Assembly: GCA_948474755.1 (NCBI GenBank)
Contig: CAOLHI010001804.1
Location: forward strand, 434,001-498,000
DNA length: 64,000 nt
Direction: 5' to 3'
Origin: Ctenosaura bakeri
Lineage: Eukaryota > Chordata > Lepidosauria > Squamata > Iguanidae
The notes under the pieces were generated by a model. The model saw only the letters and a program-made list of their open reading frames with translations. It did no database searches and was not told where the DNA came from. Below, in pieces: positions 50,970-62,300 of the stretch. The position numbers and the translations under genes are program-made. The number at the start of each line of letters is the position of its first letter. The first letter of the stretch is position 1.

Positions 50970-53455
50970 AATAACAACAACAACAATAATAATAATAGTT
51001 TCTATCCCGCCTCTCCGCATGGATCGAGGCGGCGAACAATATGAAATACATAAAATACATTAAAAAAACATTACAAACATACTCAATCCTCCCCACCCAC
51101 CAACCCACCTAAGCCAACCCCTTAAAACACACAAGAGTTAACAGTCCATCAATTAACTATTAACAAAACAGCAAGATAATTGATGGGAGGCGATGGAAAT
51201 GCTAGTCTTGGAAGGCCTGTTGGAACAGATCAGTCTTGACTGCTTTTTTAAAGCAGTCAAGACTGGTAATATGCCAGGTCTCCTCCAGCAGGCCATTCCA
51301 TAACTTGGGAGCGATAGAAGAAAAGGTCCTCTGGGTAACCGCAGCCAACCTAATTCTGACTGGCTGCAGTAAATTCCTCCCAGAGGACCTTAATGTGCAG
51401 GGCGGATTATATGGGAGAAGGTGATCCCACAGGTAGGCTGACCCCAAGCCATGAAGGGCTTTAAAGGTAATAACCAACACCTTGTACTGTGACCAGAAAC
51501 TAATAGGCAGCCAATGAAGAGACTTTAAAATTGGTGTTATATGGTCAGTTTTAGGTCTACCGGTGACCAACCTGGCTGCCATGTTCTGAATTAATTGAAG
51601 TTTCCGGACTAAGCACATGGGTAGCCCTATGTAGAGCGCGTTGCAGAAGTCGAGCCGTGAAGTTACCAGCACATGCACCACTGTTTTTAGGTGTTCCAGC
51701 TCCAGAAAAGGGTGCAGCTGGCGTATCAGCCGAAGCTGATAACAGGCACTCCTGGCCACCGCATCTGTTTGAGTTGTTATCTGAAGTGGCGAGTCCAGGA
51801 ACACCCCCACGCTGCGAACATAGTCTTTCAGGGGAAGTGTGACCCCGTCTAGGACTGGTTGACAGACCTCCATGTCTGGGCTAGGGCCCCTAACAGCGAG
51901 TACCTCCGTCTTATTTGGATTCAGCTTCAGTCTGTTTTTCCTTATTCAGTCCATTAGTGCTTCAAGACATTCGTTCAGAGGCGAGATGCCACCCTTAGTT
52001 GATGCTATTATCCAAGGCATGGAGAGATATATCTGGGTGTCATCAGCATACTGATAGCACCTTGCTCCATGTCTTCTGATGATCTCTCCCAGCGGTTTCA
52101 TGTAGATGTTAAATAGCATTGGGGACAGGACAGTGCCCTGAGGGACGCCAGATTTAAGCTCCTTTTTTGAGGAACACCTGTCCCCAAGCATCACCATGTG
52201 GTATCTACCTGAGAGATGGGACCAGAACCACTTAAGTGCAGTGCCCCCGATCCCTAACCTTCTCAGGCGTTCCAGAAGGATACCATGGTCTATGGTATCA
52301 AAAGCCGCTGAGAGGTCCAAGAGTACCAGCAGGGTCACACTTCCCCTGTCGATACCTAGGTGTAGATCATCCACTAAGACAACCATGGCAGTCTCGACTC
52401 CATATCCTGCCCTGAAGCCAGTTTGAAATGGATCTAGATAATCTGTTTCATCCAAGACAGCTTGGAGCTGAAGGGCAACAGCCCTCTCGATCACCTTGCT
52501 TAAAAATGGAAGATGGGAGACTGTCTGTAATTATTCATATCCAGGGGATCTAGGGAGGGCTTTTTTAGAAGCGGCCGTATAATCGCTTCTTTTAAACAAG
52601 CTGGAAAATTGCCCTCCCTAAGGTAATAATATATCTTAAATGAGTCTTAATTGCAACTCCTCCCTGGACGACCAGCCATGAAGGGCAGGGATCAAGAGGG
52701 CAAGTTGTCTTTCTTATATTTCCAAGGAGCTAGTCTACATCCTCGGTACTCACTGACTGAAACTGTGATCCAGTGTAATCCTGCTCACCGAATTGCTGGA
52801 CACTCTACTCGTAACCTCTGCAGTAATACCGGCATCCAAATCGGCTCTTAACTGAGAGATTTTATCTGCAAAATGCAGATAAAGCACCACAGCAAGCTAC
52901 GCTAGGTTCTTACAGAGAGTTTGGGGGAGTGGGTATCTCAGTCAGATCCTTTATCACCCTGAACAGCTCTACTGGATGGGAAGTCGCAGATGCAATACGT
53001 GCAGAGAGGAAAGTCTTCTTCGCTGCATCTATTGCCACTCCATAGGAATAAAGGAATTCTCTGTAGCGTGTCCTGTCAGATAAGAGATTTCAGATGTCCA
53101 CCAGTTGCGCTCTAGTCGTTGTCCAACCTGCTTCATATTCCTGAGTGCTACTGTATATCAGGGATTACGGTTTGAAGCAGGCCGGAAAGGACGCTTGTGT
53201 CGATAGCCCTAGTAAGATCACAGTTCTAAGTATTAACTAGGGCTTCAACAAGATCGCTGGCGATACCAACCATAAAACCCTCCAGGGCTTTATGGAATCC
53301 AATAGGTTCCATTACTCTTCGAGGGCGGACCATTCTAATAGGTCCACCGCTGCTGCAGGGGTGGATAGTAGCCATAAGTCTGACCCTGACCAGGAAGTGA
53401 TCCATCCAGGACAATGTGATAGCATTTATTATCTCCACCCACGGCTGAGTCCATG
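50970..53455 (-). mobile_element. L2 LINE, antisense
   Basis: L2-clade LINE, 3' end at the left with an AAC/AAT microsatellite tail (50970-50998) and the L2 3' signature ('gaggcgggatagaaac' type on the minus strand). RT is encoded from about 52500 to 51202. Upstream (52500-53455) are decayed RT N-terminal and possibly endonuclease sequences; the 5' limit is approximate and placed where the tandem array of the enclosing element begins. Its 3' end is shared with the SINE at 7199-7434. Confidence 0.85.
51202..52494 (-). pseudogene. L2 reverse transcriptase, single internal stop
   Basis: Minus-strand frame from 52494: 'LDPFQTGFRAGYGVETAMV', 'LVLLDLSAAFDTIDHGILL', 'SGVPQGTVLSPMLFNIYM', and the catalytic 'YQYADDTQIYLS' (about 52050). 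After one stop near 51944 it continues with the L2 C-terminal domain: 'VTSRLDFCNALYIGLP', 'LQLIQNMAARLVTG' and 'PILKSLHWLPI'. Otherwise open to 51202. It would copy L2 RNA, and the RNA of L2-tailed SINEs, in an active copy. Confidence 0.9.
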
Positions 53456-53790
53456 GGGCCAGAGGCAAGAAGCAGGTCCAGGAGACAGGCAGGAGGTCAG
53501 AGCACAGTGAGAGTTCAAGGCAACAGGACCCTTCTGGGCAACAGACATACACAGGGCCAGAGGCAAAAGGCAGGTCCAAGAAACAGGCAGAAGGCCAAGG
53601 CACAACAAGTGTTCAAGGCAGTAGAAGCCTACCAGGCAACAGAGTTCAAGGCAACAGAAACCTTCCAGGCAACAGAGGTACACAGGGCCAGAGGCAAAAA
53701 GCAGGTTCAAGAAACAGGGAGAAGATCAAGGCACAACAAGACTTCAAGGCAGTAGAAGCCTACCAGCCAGCAAGAGTCCTCAGGGGCAAG
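53456..53790. repeat. Tandem repeats within the LTR/TIR-like element
   Basis: Roughly three imperfect units of 100-170 bp built from 'gggccagaggcaaaaggcag', 'gaaacaggcagaaggccaag', 'gcacaacaag' and 'ttcaaggcagtagaagccta', with smaller 'caggcaacagag' steps inside. Not a CRISPR array: the unit length is irregular and there are no unique spacers. Confidence 0.75.
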
Positions 53791-54040
53791 AGGCAGATCT
53801 GGAAAACACACAGCGGTCCAAGTCAGGAATCAGCTATCAGCAGGGTCAGGAACTCTGGAGAATCAGGAGAGGCTACAGACAGCACTGGAGACCATGTTGC
53901 TGTGGTAAAGGCTGCAGAGTAACCCCAGCCCTTATCTTGCTGGCTGCTCCAGCTGCCCTGCATCAGAGCAGCCAGTGAGTCTGAGGTACTGGGCAGGATC
54001 CTGCGAGAACTTAGCCCCACACCAGAACCCTTACATCATG

Positions 54041-55335
54041 AAGGCCAAGTTGATCACCAAGAAGATGGAGTTTGGAAGTGAGCAGCAACAATATAGACCT
54101 CACTACTTGTCATTGTGGAAGTAACCCCAGACTTCCTCCTACTGCTCCCAGTCACCTCAGCGTTCAGCGTCCCAGGCCTCGTCTCTCCAATCACCATCAT
54201 CTCATTGCTCCAAACTGTTCCAGTCAACCTCAAGGAAGTCCTCATCCACATTGAAATCTCAGTTTTGACTTTCCTTGCAGGTCACCACTGTTACTCTCTT
54301 TCCACTTAACCAGTCCTTTGAGGGCTCAAGACCTATCCCACCACTATTCTACCTATCCCACTTATCTAGTAGAATATTACCTCAGACACATCTGCCTGGG
54401 CTACACCACAGAGTTCTTAAGCATTCATTCTCTTGGTGTGTCTCACTCTGTACCTCAGAATGCTGTCCTTCTAGAGGAAATCAACAACCCCCTACAGAAA
54501 GGCAATGTGAAGAAGTTGCCCCCTTGGGCCAAGGCAGTAGAGCGCGCCCCCCCCCACTATTTCATCGTACCCAAGAGTGATGAAAGGCTTCAACCTATTC
54601 TGGACTTATCCAACATCAACCATTACATTCATCCTCACAAGTTCAAGATGTTGAGTTTGGTCTCTATTCTCCCATTTCTCAAGAAGGGTGACTGGGCTCT
54701 GTAGAACTTCAGGATGCTACTTTCATATCTCCATATGCCCACAGTACAGGAAGTTCCTTCACTTTGCTGTGGGGAAGACCTCTTCCTCTACAAGGGTCTC
54801 CTGTTTGATCTATCCATGGTTCCCAGGGTATGTGCAGAATGCATGGTAGTTGTTGTATCCTATCTCAGGACTGGAGAGATCATAATCTATCGATATCTGA
54901 ACGATTGCCTACCGGTGGCAACCTGAAAGACAAAACTATATCGGGACATTCATTTCATGCTGTCTCTCCTTGATGACCTAGGTCTCGATATAAACCCAAA
55001 GAAGTTCCACTTGGAACTTTCACAGACCTTGGACATCATAAATGCAACCCTCAATTCTACTGCAGCAAGAGTGTTCTTTCCACTCCAGAAGGTGCAGACA
55101 CTTCACTCTGAGGCACTCGAGGTTCTCGCCAGGATTTCTTGTTCAGCCCTTAGAATCCAGTGTCTCCTAGGTCTTTCGGCCGTGATGACTGCTGTAACCT
55201 ACCTATTGCATCTCTCCTTATGTCTTCTCCAACACTGGTTCTTTCACCACTTTAGTGTTCTCTGGGATGACTAGAATATGAAGCTTTCCACTCCTCACAA
55301 AGTGAGAACATCTCTATTTTGGTGAATGTCCAGAT
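54041..55335 (+). pseudogene. DIRS copy 3 gag end and reverse transcriptase
   Basis: Starts with the end of gag ('KAKLITKKMEF', compare KARLTARKMGF of copy 2), then the RT frame from 54318: 'CLGYTTEFLSIHS', 'LLEEINNPLQKGNVKKLP', 'PHYFIVPKSDERLQPILDLS', 'HKFKMLSLVSILPFLKKGDW'. The catalytic region has decayed to 'IYRYLNDCLPVAT' (about 54885-54925; LDDW reads LNDC). The thumb/connection 'GLDINPKKFHLELSQTLDII' follows. Stops at 54702, 54925 and 55272. It is interrupted at 55336 by a SPIN-like element. Confidence 0.85.
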
Positions 55336-56069
55336 TAGCAGTTCTCAACCTGTGGGTCACGACCCCTTTGGGGGTCGAACGACCCTTTCACAGGGGTCGC
55401 CTAAGATCATTGGAAAATATGTATTTCCAATGGTCTTAGGTTCCATTCCCTCCTTGGTGGTGGTGCGCAAGCGGGGCATCTTCCTGCCCTCTTTTGCGGG
55501 AGCGCGTGCGGCCAGAGCGTCGCCACAGCAGGAGTGGTGGTGCACAAGCACGAGCCACGTACTCGCGTCCTCCTGCCCCCTGTTCAGAAGGGACTGAAAT
55601 CGCTCCCCTTCTCTGCTACTGGGAGAATCTCCCGTCTGACAGGCCCCCTCCTCTCCATGGCCCTTGCCCCACTTGCCACGGGGGGACGCTGCAGAAGGGC
55701 CGGGGGGCCGCAAGGCGGCACTTTTCCAGGGGGGCGAGCTGCACCTGGCGCAAAAGACAAAGGCGCTGGGATTCCTCCCCCTCCGACCAGGGTCGACATT
55801 CTGGAAACTTTTCCCACACTGCCCCCCCCCAGCGGAAATGAGAGTGAAGCAGAATCAGAGCACGGGGGGTTCTCGGAGTTTCTTCCCGGGGGAGATGCGC
55901 AGCTCCTCTTTCCCTCCCTGCCCGCCCCCCCATTCCTGGCCGGTGAGGTGGCCTTTGCCGGGGGGGGGGGCATTGTAAATAATAAATAAATAATTTTATG
56001 GTTGGGGGTCACCACAACATGAGGAACTGTATTAAAGGGTCGCAGCATTAAGAAGGTTGAGAACCACTG
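55336..56069 (-). mobile_element. SPIN-like hAT element with GC-rich core, copy A
   Basis: A 734-bp element with 8-bp target duplications gtccagat (55328-55335 and 56070-56077) and hAT-type termini (CAGTGGTTCTCAACC read from the right end). The outer ~90-120 bp on each side ('ccacaacatgaggaactgta', 'ccctttgggggtcgaacgac') match what I know of the SPIN (Space Invader) family of hAT transposons. The interior, about 55440-55970, is a GC-rich block also found, in the same relation to the ends, in copy B at 61759-62547. No transposase is encoded. Confidence 0.88.
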
Positions 56070-56077
56070 GTCCAGAT

Positions 56078-56265
56078 GAAACTTTCTGTCAGAGATGCCC
56101 TTCGCCCTGCCAAAAGCATCCATCACAGTCACTACTGATCTCCCTCATGGGCTATGGGGCACACTGCATGCATGGCGACCAGCCTGCACACCAGCGCTCT
56201 AGAGTTTCTTGCCATCTTCAAAGCTCTCCACTTGATAACATTTGATAATACTTGATTAACAGGCT
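56078..56265 (+). pseudogene. DIRS copy 3 RNase H remnant
   Basis: Continues copy 3 after the SPIN-like element: 'MGYGAHCMHG' (compare LGWGAHSED) and 'LEFLAIFKALH' in a broken frame (compare LELLAIWKALK). The copy ends here; its recombinase and right terminus are not seen. Confidence 0.7.
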
Positions 56266-56475
56266 GTGGTAACAGGTGAGGTATCATTCTGTTTCCCTGT
56301 GTAGATGATTGGCTTTTGGTTGCCCCAGCTCAAGACAATCTTCTCCAAGATATTGACAGCAGGGTTGATATCTTGGCCTAGTGGTGAATATTCTCGCTTT
56401 GTCCCATCTCAGCAAATCAAGTTCATTGGACTCTCAGGCTCGAGTGTCCTTTCTCCAGAGGGATAGTTTGATTTG
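56266..56475 (+). pseudogene. DIRS-like RT fragment (family B)
   Basis: 'CVDDWLLVAPAQDNLLQDI' (about 56300-56355) is the RT active-site region of a DIRS element; a stop-rich 'HWTLRLECPFSRG' follows. Because it repeats the region already present in copy 3 at 54.9 kb, it belongs to a separate element, probably the same one that continues at 57141. Confidence 0.65.
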
Positions 56476-57140
56476 ATGGAGTTTGGGGATTTGGCCATCT
56501 GAACTGTCAAGGCAGCCTGGAATCAAGTTGCTAGGCAACCAGAATAGCACCTCAGGAGAGAAACCCAGTCCCTTGGTGTGTGGGAGGGGCTTGTGGATGA
56601 GAGAAAATGTTATATAAAACCAAGTACCTGTGAGTATTGTGATTCCTTCAGTGACAGTGTAGCAAGGAGCTAGAGTTCCTTAGTTAGCCAGAGAGTGACT
56701 GTTTTGAAAGGTTTAATTCTCAGTGGAAGTTCTAGTGAGAGGCAGAAGACAATTTGAACCTTAATAGAATCTGGTCAGAGATTGGGAAAAACTGCCAGTG
56801 ACAATGAAGAGAGCTATAATACTTAGGAAGCACCCTGAAAGACAGTCACAGTTAGGAGCAGACAGTGCTCCAATTAAGCATTCAGTTCCTACACTTTCCT
56901 AAAGATAATAATGATGATGTGCAAACAAGAGACCACCAGCAAGAGACGTTGTATGCCAGGGAAGGAGCCAGCCTAACCACCAACTGCAACAGGAAGAAAA
57001 GAAAGGTGATGGTGGTAGGAGATTCGTTGCCTGGAGATATAGAGGAAACTTTTTGCCAAGTTGATTGAGAAGTATGCTGTCTTTCTGGTGTGTGTATACA
57101 GGATGCCACTGACAAGTTACACTGCCATACCAATCTGGGA
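56476..57140 (+). mobile_element. CR1-like 5' UTR and ORF1 start
   Basis: Interrupts the family-B DIRS fragment. It has a leader with a TATA-like 'gttatataaaaccaag' (about 56609), then near 57000 a frame 'KRKVMVVGDSLPGDIEETF' followed by 'VCCLSGV'. This corresponds to 'RRRVLVVGDSLLRGTETTI ... EVCCLPGA' of the CR1 ORF1 at 58.66 kb, whose GDS motif suggests a GDSL-esterase-like domain. The element is cut off at about 57140. Whether leader and ORF1 belong to one copy is inference. Confidence 0.6.
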
Positions 57141-57632
57141 GAAGTAAGGGTCTGTCACACTTGGTCCTTCAAAGAGCAGTTGTTCACTGTGTTCGAACAA
57201 GGCAGATCCACCCTCGAGGTATTCAGGTCTTCCTCGGCCTAATGACATCCACCACATCTGTCGTCCCTTACACCAGAATGTGGATGAGACTGCTTTACGC
57301 ATGGTTTCTCAAGAACTTCAGTTCTCTTTGACATCCTTATTCAAAGGCTCTTACAATACCATGATCAGCCCACTGCTGTCTCAAATGGTGGCAGGACAGG
57401 TTGCAACATCCAACTGGGCATGGCTCGACAGTCATCCATAGTGGTCACTGTGGATGCTCTCTAGAAGGATGAGAAGTGCACTTGACAGTCAAATATCAGT
57501 GGCCGCAGTCAAATGAGGTCCTTGATATAAATGCCCTATAATTGTTTTCTGTTATCAAAACATATCTCCTCCAAGGCAGGACAGTCCAGGTAGTGAAAGA
57601 AAACACTAGAGTAATGTAGAACACTCCTTTAA
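57141..57632 (+). pseudogene. DIRS-like RT-RNase H fragment (family B)
   Basis: Stop-interrupted frames giving 'RGIQVFLGLMTSTTSVVPYTR' in part (compare RIQQLLGYMASTTTVTYLS), 'KWWQDRLQHPTGHG', 'NEVLDINALELFSVIKTYLL' in part and 'GRTVQVVKENT'. The INALEL motif is the RNase H signature shared with copies 1 and 2. It resumes the fragment at 56266-56475 after the CR1-like insertion. Confidence 0.7.
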
Positions 57633-57775
57633 CCCCCTCCCTTTCCTATGCATTTTGCCTCAACAGGGAGCACCCAGGCAAAATGGATGGGAGAGCGTGG
57701 GGGAAGCCTTGCATGAGCATTCCATTCACCCCTCCTTTTCCTATTCATTTTGCCTCAAGGTGGAGTTCTCCCCAC
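57633..57775. repeat. Two repeat units related to the 25-kb mariner-like array
   Basis: Two imperfect units with 'ttcctatgcattttgcctca' and 'aggcaaaatggatgggagag', the same motif as the tandem units inside the element at 25149-25927. The element termini are not visible here. Confidence 0.6.
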
Positions 57776-58600
57776 CAGTGTGGATTTGATTTAAATGAAT
57801 TGATTTAAATCATGATTTAAATCACTACTCAGAAAGACTCAATTTAATCATGTGATTCCCCCCGCCGAAGGGCACTCTTTCTTGCTATAAGCTTAATACA
57901 TATTTTACCCAACTTAGAGTTACCAAAGACTCAGTGTTGCTGGTGTAATCTTAATATTTACAACCAGATGAAGATTTCATTTCTAGAATAGCAACTTTTC
58001 AGATTAGTTTTACAGTTATATTAAAAAATACTGATTTGTTTATACTATTAGAAACACATCATAGATAGATAATTATGAAATTATTGTGAACTATCTCCAG
58101 TTTAATAGGTTGGTTAATCATTCATATTTGGACAACTTTTCTGCTGTATTTTATTGGAAGAAGAAGGATAATCGTTAGCTTAATAATAATTTAGTCTAAT
58201 TTAACCTAAACAATAATATTATAGCTTATGTATTCTTATGTATAGCTTATGGATTTGCTGAAACATACATGATTGTTAACTGATGTGGATAAAGAAAATA
58301 TCTTTTTTTAAACAAAACTTAAGACTTTCAGCCTGGTCCAGACACGAAAAGTTTTAAATGCTGTCCCCTGTAGCTTGGTCATCTTCATCTTCTTGTCTGT
58401 TTCTGATCTGGAAAATAAAAACAAGCTTCCCTGTTTTACCGGGTCCCAAAGGATTTCTCAATTTAGAATAAATGAGTCCAAAGGAAGAGAATATTATTTC
58501 TACACCAGCAGAAGAGGCTACGGTTGTTAAAAGTGAAATCATTACTTCAACAGTTTCTAAATCCAAATGCTTAAGTGACTTCCACAACCTCAACAGAATG
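57776..58600 (-). mobile_element. hAT DNA transposon remnant
   Basis: Begins with self-complementary 'gatttaaatcatgatttaaa' sequence of the kind seen at ends of some amniote hAT elements and contains, on the minus strand, a transposase C-terminus (58354-58593). The far end is replaced by the CR1 that follows. Boundaries approximate. Confidence 0.6.
58354..58593 (-). pseudogene. hAT transposase C-terminal dimerisation domain fragment
   Basis: Minus-strand frame of 79 codons with 'LLTTVASSAGVEIIFSSFG', 'YSKLRNPLGPGKTGKLVFIF' and a D/E-rich tail. The S-S-A-x-V-E-x-x-F-S motif is diagnostic of the hAT-family C-terminal dimerisation region. The catalytic part of the transposase is absent. Confidence 0.75.
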
Positions 58601-58604
58601 CCCA

Positions 58605-59253
58605 GGCAGTCCTAGTAGAACATACTCGTCGAGGAGCCCAGGACAAGTCTCAGAGGAGGCGAGTTCTGGTTGTTGGGGACTCTTTGCTCAGAGGAACCGA
58701 AACGACAATTTGCAAACCGGATAAGCTCAGTTCAGAGGTCTGTTGTCTTCCTGGGGCCAGGGTCAACCACATAACGGAGAGGCTAACCAGGCTGGTCAAA
58801 CTCACTGACTATAAGCCCCTCATTTTGGTTCATGTCAGAACCAAGGACACTGCGAGGAGCAGCTTTTACCACATCGCAAAGGACTACGAGCTTATGAGGA
58901 CGAAGCTTAAGGACCTTGGTGTGCAGGTGGTAATTTCGTCTCTCCTCCCTGTTCAAGGATATGGCGCACGTAGGGAAAGGGCAATAGCAGAGGTCAACAA
59001 CTGACTCCGCATGTGGTGCTGCCGGCAATGGTTTGGGTTTTTGGAACATGGCCTGAATTTCCATGAACATGGGCTTCTGGCGAGGGATGGGCTGCACCTC
59101 ACAAAACTGGGCAGGAATGTTTTTGCAAACAGTCTCACAAGGAGGATTAAGAGGTCTTTAAACGAAGTTCCACTGGGGAGGGAGACAATATTATTCAGGG
59201 CAAGCACTCGGCAAGTGCAGTGGGAAAAGGCCCAAATGATACTGGACAAGTAG
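58605..59253 (+). pseudogene. CR1 ORF1, esterase-like, one stop
   Basis: Frame with 'RRRVLVVGDSLLRGTETTI' (GDSL-like block, about 58657), 'EVCCLPGARVNHITERL', 'GVQVVISSLLPVQGYG' and, after a TGA at 59002-59004, 'LLARDGLHLTKLGRNVFA' (the D-x-x-H block, about 59075-59130). The GDS and DGLH elements place it with CR1 ORF1 proteins that carry a lipase/esterase (SGNH) domain. It ends at a TAG at 59251. The N-terminal zinc/leucine-rich part is missing, so the copy may be slightly 5'-truncated. Confidence 0.85.
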
Positions 59254-59337
59254 TACAAGTGGCCAATGGTGGGAGGAGTAGAAAAAATAGTAGAGGACTT
59301 GTAGGAAGGGCCCGGGGACAAGTGTCTCTACACTAAT

Positions 59338-62300
59338 GCACGGAATATGGGAAACAAGCAGGATGAACTTGAACTCCTAGTACAACAAAATAAATACGAT
59401 TTGATAGGCATCACTGAGACCTGTTGGGATGAGTCTCATGATTGGAATATAGGAATAGAGGGGTATAGCCTATTTTGTAAAAATAGACCAAACAAGAAAG
59501 GAGGAGGAGTAGCCTTGTATGTCAAGGATGTTTTCACCTGTGAAGAGATCCAGGACTTAAACCCAGAAAGCCAGGTAGAGAGCATTTGGGTAAGAATGAA
59601 GGCAGCGAGAAACAATAGGGATATTCTGGTGGGGGTTTACTACAGACCTCCAACCCGGACTGAGGACTTTGATGATGCCTTCCTCAACCAAATGACTGCA
59701 CATTCAAAGAGGAGAGATACAATAATAATAGGAGATTTCAATTACCCGGGTATATGCTGGCAGTCACACTCTGCCAAGACAGCAAGGTCCAGCAAGTTTC
59801 TTGCTTGTCTTGCAGACAACTTCATGGTCCAGAAGGTGGAAGAGGCCACAAGGGGATCAAATATTCTAGATCTGATCCTGACCAACAGGGATGACCTTGT
59901 TAATGAGGTAGAAATGGTTGGATCTTTAGGGGGGAGTGACCATGCCCTATTGGAATTTGGCATTCAGTGGGAAGGAAAAGATAAGTGTAGCCAGACACTT
60001 ATCTTAGATGTTAAAAAAGCGGACTTCTGTAAACTCAGGGAGCTGCTGGCTGGAATTCCATGGTCAAGAATAGTGAAAGGGAAAGGAATTCAGGAGGCAT
60101 GGGAGTTCCTTAAAAAGGAGATACTGAAGTCTAAAACTGTGCCAGTAAGGAGGAAAAATGGAAGGCATCTGAAGAAACCAGAATGGTTGACTAAAGAACT
60201 CTCAGCTGAGCTGAGTGTTAAGAGAAACATGTATAGGAAATGGAAGAAGGGGGAAACCACCAAAGAAGAATTTAAGCAAGTTGCCAAGAGATGTAGGGGG
60301 GAGGTCAGAAAGGCTAAAGCACAGAATGAACTTAGGCTGGCCAGAGACAGTAAAAACAATAAAAGGGGCTTTTTAAAATATGTCCGCAGCGAAAGGAAAA
60401 AGGAGACAATAGGGTTGCTGCGCAGAGAAGATGACGAATTACTCACAGGGAGAAGAGAAAAGGCAGAACTACTTAACACCTTCTTTGCCTCAGTTTTTTC
60501 CCAGAAGGATACAAGCACTCAACCTGGCAGTTGGGGAGCAGGGGAGGAAGCAGGGGAAATGCGGCACGTAATAGGTAGAGAGGTGGTACGGGAGTATCTG
60601 GCCACACTGGATGAATTCAAGTCTCCAGGGCCAGATGAATTGCATCCTAGGATATTAAAAGAGCTGACAGAGGTCATTTCGGAACCGCTTGCTATAATCT
60701 TTGAGAAATCTTGGAGGACAGGAGAAGTTCCAGCAGACTGGAGAAGGGCAAACGTTGTCCCCATCTTCAGGAAGGGAAAAAAAAGAGTACCCAAATAACT
60801 ATCGCCCACTCAGCCTGACATCAGTATCCGGAAAGACCCTGGAGCAGATCATTAAGCAGTCAGTTTCTAATCATTTAGAAAGCAACGCGATAATCACGAG
60901 AAGTCAACATGGATTTCTCAAAAATAAGTCATGCCAGACTAATCTTATCTCTTTTTATGACAGAGTTACTAGCTTGATAGATGAAGGGAGTGCTGTGGAT
61001 GTAGCATATCTCGGTTTCAGTAAGGCCTTTGACAAAGTTCCCCATGACATTCTTGCAACGAAGCTAGTAAAATGTGGGCTGGACAGGGCTACTGTTAGTT
61101 GGATTTGTAATTGGTTGACCGACCGAACCCAAAGGGTGATCACGAATGGGTGCTTTTCGTCCTGGAGAGAAGTGACTAGCGTGGTGCCACAGGGTTCTGT
61201 CCTGGGCCCAGTGCTTTTCAATATTTTTATCAACGACTTGGATGAAGGAATAGAGGGCATGCTCATCAAATTTGCAGATGACACCAAATTGGGAGGGGTT
61301 GCTAATACGCCAGAGGACAGGATCAAAATTCAAAATGACCTGGATAGATTGGAGAGCTGGGCCAAGGCTAACAAAATGAAATTCAACAGAGAGAAGTGTA
61401 AGGTCCTACACTTAGGTAGAAAAAATGGAATACAGAAATATAGAATGGGGGACACGTGGCTGGATAGCAGTACGTGTGAAAGGGGTCTAGGAGTCTTCAT
61501 AGACCACAAGCTGAACATGAGTCAGCAGTGTGATGCGGCAGCCAAGAAAGCCAATGCAACTCTCGGCTGCATCAATAGGAGTATGGTGTCTAGATCGAGG
61601 GAGGTACTGGTACCACTCTACTCTGCTTTGGTTAGGCCTCATCTTGAATACTGTGTCCAGTTCTGGGCACCCCAATTCAAGAAGGATATTGACAAGCTGG
61701 AGCAAGTCCAGAGGAGGGTGACCAAAATGGTGAGAGGCCTGGATGCCATGCCCTATGACAGTGGTTCTCAACCTTCCTAATGCCACGACCCTTCAATGTA
61801 GTTCCTCATGTTGTGGTGACCCCAACCATAAAATTATTTATTTATTATTTACAATGCCTCTCCCCCGTCAAAGGCCACCTCGCCGGCCAGGAATGGGGGG
61901 CGCAGGTAGGGAGGGAAAGAGGAGCCGCACGTCTCCCCCAGGAAAAAACTCCAAGAACCCCCCCCCCGGGCTCTGCTTCTGCTTCGCTCTCGTTTCCACT
62001 GGGGGGGCAGTGTGGGAAAAGTTTCCAGAGTGTCAACCCTGGCCGGGGGGAGGAATCCCAGCTCCTTTGTCCTTTGCGTCAGGTGCAGCTCACCCCCCAG
62101 GAAAAGCACCACCTTGTGGTCCCCCAGCCCTTCCGCAGCGCCCCCCTCTGTGGTGAGTGGGGCAGGGGCAGGGGCCGTGGCGAGAAGGGGGCCTGCCCCC
62201 TGTGCTGCCGCCCCCCCCCAAGCTGGCCCCGTCAGATGCGAGGTTCTCTCAGTAGTGGAGAAGGGGAGCGATTTCAGTCCCTTCTGAACAGGGGGCAGGA

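Larger units (their letters stand above)
50861..54035. mobile_element. LTR-like or TIR element with 5-bp target duplication, host to an L2
   Basis: Sequence absent from the gag of other DIRS copies. It is flanked by tcatg duplications (50856-50860, 54036-54040), starts TGTCAGAGTCTGG and ends CCAGAACCCTTACA. These ends are 5'-TG...CA-3' and imperfect inverted repeats (the right end complements to TGTAAGGGTTCTGG). That pattern fits a solo LTR or a short non-autonomous LTR element, though a TIR DNA transposon is possible. Its own sequence is 50861-50969 plus about 53456-54035 (roughly 690 bp), with an L2 LINE in between and a tandem repeat region at 53456-53790. No coding capacity is seen outside the L2. 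Confidence 0.7.

Noticed and set aside
53456..53790. CRISPR-like array
   Set aside because: Unit lengths are irregular, there are no unique spacers, and the context is a vertebrate retroelement.
55494..56132. GC-rich open frames (115-182 codons) in the SPIN-like core as a captured protein-coding gene
   Set aside because: Frames are open in several registers on both strands as expected of GC-rich sequence, none starts in good context, and frame is not kept between the two copies.
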